9,335 bases of DNA, from NCBI GenBank assembly GCA_015661535.1, contig DQVY01000111.1:1-9335 (forward strand). Reading direction: 5' to 3'. A program made the position numbers and the translations under genes. Origin of the DNA: Sulfurovum sp. (GTDB lineage: Bacteria > Campylobacterota > Campylobacteria > Campylobacterales > Sulfurovaceae). Every line of letters begins with the position of its first letter. Within the stretch, counting starts at the first letter, position 1. The notes beneath the pieces were generated by a model, which saw only the letters and a program-made list of their open reading frames with translations, was not told where the DNA came from and searched no databases. Positions 5,880 to 9,335 of the stretch are shown piece after piece.

Positions 5880-5885
5880 TATAAT
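5880..5885 (+). promoter_or_regulatory. -10 box for the HP0268-like/miaB/acyltransferase/xer unit
   Basis: A perfect TATAAT preceded by AG stands 49 bases before the first start codon of the unit. There is no -35 match at the usual spacing but AT-rich sequence upstream, which is the normal form of housekeeping promoters in Campylobacterota. The four genes that follow are spaced by 29, 8 and 8 bases with no further promoter evident. Confidence 0.6.
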
Positions 5886-5934
5886 AAACACAATGACTTA
5901 AGAAAAACGTAAAGAACGACATAAAGGTACCTAA

Positions 5935-6174
5935 ATGAAATTGAAACTTGCTAGAACAACACTTAAAGCCAAACCAAAATCCATTGAACTCTCAAAAGTA
6001 GAAGAAGAGCTAGCGAATAAATCTATATTTTATTTTGATAAAGACAACTCACACAAAGAACTTAAAGAGTTGATAGAGTACTTTGAAGAAAAAGGTTTTT
6101 CTGTCTATATGAGAGAAGTGAAATACGGACTGGATGAAAATGAATACATCTATGAAGTACATATTATTGCCTAA
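5935..6174 (+). CDS. HP0268-like small nuclease-family protein
   Basis: This 79-residue protein matches, from memory, the Helicobacter pylori HP0268 family: the opening MKLKLARTTLKAKPKSIEL, the central SIFYFDKDNSHKEL (residues 29-42), the FEEKGFSVYMREV segment and the ending YEVHIIA are all shared in pattern. HP0268 has been solved as a small alpha/beta protein related to Smr domains and reported to nick DNA and cut RNA in vitro; its role in the cell is not established. Length agrees with the family (about 80). There is no signal peptide or membrane segment. The ATG is preceded by AAAGG 7 bases upstream. It is the first gene of the unit, 29 bases before miaB, and this HP0268-miaB-acyltransferase order is conserved in Campylobacterota. 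Confidence 0.8.
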   Translation: MKLKLARTTLKAKPKSIELSKVEEELANKSIFYFDKDNSHKELKELIEYFEEKGFSVYMREVKYGLDENEYIYEVHIIA

Positions 6175-6203
6175 GTTATCTAGGTTGAAAAGAAAGAAAA
6201 AGA

Positions 6204-7502
6204 TTGTCTAAAAAATTATTTATAGAAACACTTGGTTGTGCAATGAATGTTCGTGACAGCGAACATATGATTGCCGAACTTAACCAAAAAGAACCCTACG
6301 AACTTACAGAAGAACTTTCCGAAGCTGACCTCATTATCATCAATACCTGTTCTGTCAGAGAAAAGCCTGTTGCAAAGCTCTTTTCAGAGATCGGTGTGTT
6401 TAACAAACATAAAAAAGAGGGTGCCAAAATAGGTGTCACCGGATGTACAGCATCACATTTGGGTGCAGATATCATTAAACGTGCCCCTGCGGTAGATTTT
6501 GTACTGGGTGCAAGAAATGTTTCCAAGATCACAGAAGTGGTGGACAAAAAACATGCTGTGGAAGTCAGTACAGATTTTGATGAAAGTACCTATGCTTTTG
6601 GTGAATACCGTTCAAACCCTTTTAAAGCCATGGTGAACATTTCCATAGGGTGTGACAAGTCTTGTACCTTTTGTATTGTCCCTGCGACAAGAGGAGATGA
6701 AATCTCTATTCCCTCCGATCTCATTGTACAGGAGATTAGCAAAGCAGTGGCAACAGGGGCAAAAGAGGTGATGCTTCTTGGGCAAAATGTGAACAATTAC
6801 GGAAGACGTTTTGGGGCTTCTGAAGAGCAGTGTGATTTTACTCAATTGTTGCAAAAGATCTCAAAAATAGACGGTTTGGAACGTATACGTTTTACCTCCC
6901 CTCACCCTTTACATATGGATGATACATTTTTACAGGAATTTGCTTCAAACCCTAAGATATGCAAGCAGATACATGTACCCTTGCAGTCTGGTTCAACCTC
7001 TTTACTCAAAGCGATGAAAAGAGGATACACAAAAGAAAACTTTCTTAACCGCTGTGAGAAGATACGTGCTTTATGTCCGGAAGCAACCATCTCTACAGAT
7101 GTTATTGTCGGTTTTCCGGGTGAGAGTGATGCAGACTTTGAAGACACGATGGATGTACTTGAAAAAGTACGTTTTGAACAAATGTTCTCTTTCAAATACT
7201 CTCCCAGACCGAAAACAGAAGCGGCAGACTTTGACAATCAGATCGACAATGCATTGTCGGGAGCACGGTTGACAAGACTGCAGGCCAGACATACTGAAAT
7301 ATTGGATGAGATTATGGATACGCAGATGGGTGCAGTGCATAAAGTCTATTTTGACGAACTCAAACCTAACGGGAGGGTCTCTGGACGTTCTGATGATGGA
7401 AAACTCTTTTTTGTGCAGGGAAGTGAGGAGCTTTTAGGCAAAATTGTAGAAGTTAAAGTCATCAAGACTTCTCGCGGTGCACTTGATGGAGAAGTGCTTT
7501 AA
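6204..7502 (+). CDS. miaB: tRNA-2-methylthio-N6-dimethylallyladenosine synthase MiaB
   Basis: MiaB adds a methylthio group to isopentenyl-adenosine 37 of tRNAs reading UNN codons, using two [4Fe-4S] clusters and S-adenosylmethionine. The 432 residues are full length. The UPF0004 domain (1-125) carries the auxiliary cluster cysteines Cys12 (ETLGCAMN), Cys49 (INTCSVRE) and Cys81 (VTGCTAS). The radical SAM domain has C-x3-C-x2-C at Cys150, Cys154 and Cys157 (GCDKSCTFCIVP), then LLGQNVNNYG (191-200) and the HVPLQSGS segment (257-264). A TRAM domain follows from about 370. The start must be TTG at 6204-6206, since the first ATG (Met14) falls after the essential Cys12; the ribosome binding site is poor (purine-rich AGAAAGAAAAAGA). 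It follows the HP0268-like gene by 29 bases and precedes the acyltransferase by 8. Confidence 0.95.
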   Translation: MSKKLFIETLGCAMNVRDSEHMIAELNQKEPYELTEELSEADLIIINTCSVREKPVAKLFSEIGVFNKHKKEGAKIGVTGCTASHLGADIIKRAPAVDFVLGARNVSKITEVVDKKHAVEVSTDFDESTYAFGEYRSNPFKAMVNISIGCDKSCTFCIVPATRGDEISIPSDLIVQEISKAVATGAKEVMLLGQNVNNYGRRFGASEEQCDFTQLLQKISKIDGLERIRFTSPHPLHMDDTFLQEFASNPKICKQIHVPLQSGSTSLLKAMKRGYTKENFLNRCEKIRALCPEATISTDVIVGFPGESDADFEDTMDVLEKVRFEQMFSFKYSPRPKTEAADFDNQIDNALSGARLTRLQARHTEILDEIMDTQMGAVHKVYFDELKPNGRVSGRSDDGKLFFVQGSEELLGKIVEVKVIKTSRGALDGEVL

Positions 7503-7510
7503 CTAAAAGC

Positions 7511-8131
7511 ATGAAACATTTTTTAAGACAATTGGGGCAGATAGTGATTCCCTCAATTATTTATGTCTTGATGCGTATACTGTGGTACAGTGCTTCAAAA
7601 AAGTTTCACTTCATTACACCTATAGGTGAGGAACAGCATGTCTGTGTCACTTGGCACAGCGAACTGCTTATGAGTCCTCAGGCTTATAGACAGATTCATA
7701 AAACACAAAAATCAGCCGCTATCATCTCTCAGCATTTTGATGGGCAACTCATTGCTTCAACCCTAAATATGCTTGGCATCAGACCTTTACGCGGATCAAG
7801 TAAAAAAGGGGCAAAGAAAGTACTTTTAGAAGCCTTTCGTGCAGTCAAAAACGGGGAAGAGGTACTCATTACCCCAGATGGTCCAAGAGGTCCAAGACAC
7901 AGCATGAGTGATGGTGCCATAGGGCTTGCAGTAAAAAGTGCTTTGCCTATTTTTGTCATGAATTATAAGGCAAGCAGTTATTGGCAGTTAAAAAGCTGGG
8001 ACAAATTCGTGATTCCTAAACCTTTTAGCCGTATAGATTTTTATATACAGAGTGTTTCACTTGAGGGGATGACGCTTGATGAGGCAAAAGAGCATCTTTT
8101 GGCCAAAATGTTAGCGCATACGATTCTGTAG
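7511..8131 (+). CDS. DUF374 lysophospholipid acyltransferase-like protein
   Basis: This 206-residue protein belongs to the DUF374 branch of the lysophospholipid acyltransferase superfamily. Visible blocks are VTWHSELL (46-53), ISQHFDGQLIA (72-82), LRGSSKKGAKKVL (93-105), LITPDGPRGPRH (119-130) and a region around 143-152 leading to a Trp-rich stretch. These fit the family pattern in which the catalytic His-Asp pair appears as SxHxDG, here His75 and Asp78. An N-terminal hydrophobic stretch (about 10-26) may anchor it to the inner membrane. The acyl acceptor is unknown; some relatives act in lipid A or related lipid assembly, but nothing here tells which. ATG at 7511 is 8 bases after miaB, and the next gene begins 8 bases after its stop. 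Homologues stand directly after miaB in H. pylori and C. jejuni as far as I recall. Confidence 0.85.
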   Translation: MKHFLRQLGQIVIPSIIYVLMRILWYSASKKFHFITPIGEEQHVCVTWHSELLMSPQAYRQIHKTQKSAAIISQHFDGQLIASTLNMLGIRPLRGSSKKGAKKVLLEAFRAVKNGEEVLITPDGPRGPRHSMSDGAIGLAVKSALPIFVMNYKASSYWQLKSWDKFVIPKPFSRIDFYIQSVSLEGMTLDEAKEHLLAKMLAHTIL

Positions 8132-8139
8132 GGTCGGTG

Positions 8140-8988
8140 ATGATAGAAAAACTTTATGAATATTCAGAAGAATTCCTTGATTATCTCTTGGATGTCCGTG
8201 GATACTCTGAAACTTCTATTGTGACCTACGAAATTGCATTACGTCAAATGATGCAAAAGAGCCATTTTTATGAAGAAGAGGGCAAGCGTATCCTTGATAT
8301 TACGCCGTTTCGTTTTCAGATAGTAAAAAATAATAAAAAAACCATTGTAAAAAAACTCTCGGCTGTGCGTTCTTTCATAAAGTATTTGGAAGACCAATGT
8401 CATATGCCTGTGAAACTGATTGGAGATGAGACAATTAAAGTGCCTCAGAGTCTTCCTAAACCCATTGAAGAGAAATATATAGATGAGGTATTGCAGAAGG
8501 CAAACTTGGAAGAGAAATTGCTTATTTCTATGCTTTACGGGCTTGGTTTACGTATTTCAGAATTGAGGATGCTTAAATTAACAGATATAAAAGAGGGTTG
8601 GGTGCAAGTACACGGGAAAGGCAATAAGGTACGAGAGTTACCATTATTGGATGGGCTCCAAAAACTTGTGTCTGTGTATGTAAAGGAGAGGTCTCCTAAA
8701 AGCTATTTATTTGAAAAAGGGAATGCACCAATGAATGCGGCCCAACTGAGATATATTCTCAGCAAACTATTTAAAGCCCACGGTTTAAAAGTGACACCCC
8801 ATCAACTGAGACACTCTTTTGCGACACATTTGTTAAACAATGGTGCACGTATTTCTGATGTGAGTGAATTGCTTGGACATGAAACCATGGCAACGACGCA
8901 GGTTTATACGAAGCTGGGGAGCGTTAAGAAAATGCAGGAGTATATGAAGGCACACCCTTTGGCAGATGTAAAACATCTGACAAAATGA
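8140..8988 (+). CDS. Xer-type tyrosine recombinase
   Basis: This 282-residue protein is a complete tyrosine recombinase, with an N-terminal core-binding domain (about 5-100) and a catalytic domain. The catalytic set, numbered from this ATG, is Arg138 (GLGLRISELRMLKL), a Lys in the beta-hairpin HGKGNKVRELPL (160 or 163), His221 and Arg224 (TPHQLRHSFATHL), His247 (LLGHETMATT) and the nucleophile Tyr256 (QVYTKL). The position after miaB and a lone recombinase with no phage genes point to a chromosome-dimer resolution role rather than an integrase. It is closer in length to XerC/XerD (about 300) than to XerH of Helicobacter and Campylobacter (about 350), so I give no Xer letter. A GTG one codon upstream (8137) is possible; ATG is preferred because AGGG (8130-8133) is 6 bases upstream. 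Its stop codon overlaps the first heptamer of the tandem array. Confidence 0.9.
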   Translation: MIEKLYEYSEEFLDYLLDVRGYSETSIVTYEIALRQMMQKSHFYEEEGKRILDITPFRFQIVKNNKKTIVKKLSAVRSFIKYLEDQCHMPVKLIGDETIKVPQSLPKPIEEKYIDEVLQKANLEEKLLISMLYGLGLRISELRMLKLTDIKEGWVQVHGKGNKVRELPLLDGLQKLVSVYVKERSPKSYLFEKGNAPMNAAQLRYILSKLFKAHGLKVTPHQLRHSFATHLLNNGARISDVSELLGHETMATTQVYTKLGSVKKMQEYMKAHPLADVKHLTK

Positions 8989-9021
8989 TGAATGATGAAT
9001 TATGAATGTTGAATGTTGAAT
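8987..9021. repeat. Five tandem heptamers [GT][AT]TGAAT
   Basis: The units are GATGAAT (8987-8993), GATGAAT (8994-9000), TATGAAT (9001-9007), GTTGAAT (9008-9014) and GTTGAAT (9015-9021), then a broken GATAGG. The array starts inside the recombinase stop codon (8986-8988) and contains the stop codon of the opposing gene (9000-9002). It fills the whole 11-base gap between the convergent genes and runs into the end of the minus-strand gene. Confidence 0.75.
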
Positions 9022-9335
9022 GATAGGTTTATATTTTCTTTGAAAATATAGGGTCTACTTTTACTTGGTATGTTGGCCAAACGGCATGATTCTTTAAATG
9101 ACTTTGGCATATCTTTAGTGATATAAGGACAAATGTAGAGTAAGTTGTTTTGTATTTCAATTGCCCATTCTCCACCTATCACCAGTGAAGTTTCTTTTTC
9201 TACCTCTTGGCGTTGTGCAGATGAAAGAATGTAGCCTAATGTTTTTAACGTAAGGTCTACAGCTTTTACTTTTGCCGTTATTGTATGTAGTTTGATGACC
9301 CTTAACTCTTTTTCACTGTATTGTGTTTCAAAATC
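9000..9335 (-). CDS. tilS: tRNA(Ile)-lysidine synthase, C-terminal part (partial)
   Basis: The minus-strand frame is open from the right edge to TAA at 9000-9002, giving 111 residues; the N-terminus lies outside the window. A GTG at 9180-9182 is not needed as a start, because the frame continues upstream to the edge. Visible sequence includes LKTLGYILSSAQRQEVE, VIGGEWAIEIQNNLLYICPY and DMPKSFKESCRLANIPSKSR followed by PYIF. The basic FK-x2-CR-x3-IP-x3-RPYIF segment resembles the C-terminal part of Campylobacterota TilS, which makes lysidine at the wobble base of tRNA-Ile(CAU). The PP-loop SGGxDS motif cannot be seen, so the call rests on this pattern. The last residues (FNIQHS) are encoded by the heptamer array. 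It converges on the recombinase gene with 11 bases between stops. Confidence 0.65.
   Translation of the reverse strand, partial: DFETQYSEKELRVIKLHTITAKVKAVDLTLKTLGYILSSAQRQEVEKETSLVIGGEWAIEIQNNLLYICPYITKDMPKSFKESCRLANIPSKSRPYIFKENINLSFNIQHS
9030..9050. repeat. Perfect 9-bp hairpin near the end of the tilS-like gene
   Basis: TATATTTTC (9030-9038), TTT, GAAAATATA (9042-9050) form an AT-rich hairpin 42 bases after the recombinase stop. It is within the coding sequence of the opposing gene (residues RPYIFKENINL). It could slow or end transcription from the recombinase unit, but lacks GC pairs and a T-tract. Confidence 0.3.

Noticed and set aside
8127..8139. TGTAGGGT at the acyltransferase stop codon, identical to the first 8 bases of the REP-like element at 81-88.
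   Set aside because: The following bases (CGGTG) do not continue the element and no hairpin forms; the sequence serves as the ribosome binding site of the recombinase gene.
9000..9182. A separate 60-residue gene on the minus strand starting with GTG at 9182.
   Set aside because: The frame stays open through 9183-9335 to the window edge with coherent sequence, so this is the end of a longer gene.

Overview
The window looks like a chromosomal housekeeping segment from a Campylobacterota bacterium, probably a marine sulfur oxidiser close to Sulfurovum or Sulfurimonas. The evidence is protein character and gene order: an HP0268-type 79-residue protein followed by miaB and a DUF374 acyltransferase, divergent from a monocistronic nusA; nadD/rsfS divergent from gap-pgk-tpiA; and a short triosephosphate isomerase. 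Genus is inference. Base composition is moderately AT-rich and even throughout. No phage, plasmid, CRISPR, rRNA or tRNA gene is visible.

Layout. At the left edge is the last part of argS (+), then a two-headed REP-like hairpin element and a small four-helix membrane protein of unknown function (+). Facing it is a single reading frame (-) holding both NadD (NAD synthesis) and RsfS (ribosome silencing factor). A 61-bp divergent promoter region separates it from a tight gap-pgk-tpiA operon (+) for triose-phosphate metabolism. A second, degenerate REP-like element lies between tpiA and convergent nusA (-). A perfect 17-bp inverted repeat sits just upstream of nusA. A promoter with a good -10 box at 5880 then drives a four-gene unit (+): HP0268-like small nuclease, miaB, DUF374 lysophospholipid acyltransferase-like protein, and a Xer-type tyrosine recombinase. 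Five tandem heptamers lie over the convergent stop codons of the recombinase and a partial gene (-) that reads as the C-terminal part of tilS, which runs off the right edge.

How it fits together. Most genes serve translation and its control (argS, rsfS, nusA, miaB, tilS) or central carbon/NAD metabolism (nadD, gap, pgk, tpiA). The GAPDH carries an Asn-Ala-Ser motif in place of the usual Asn-Asp at the cofactor ribose site, resembling Bacillus subtilis GapB, which suggests a gluconeogenic NADP-tolerant enzyme.

I found no clear new multi-gene system. The points most worth following are the in-frame NadD-RsfS fusion with a retained internal ribosome binding site, the GTAG-hairpin REP elements without a visible transposase, the inverted repeat at nusA, the heptamer array that has become coding sequence at the end of tilS, and the three essential-type genes that must start with TTG.
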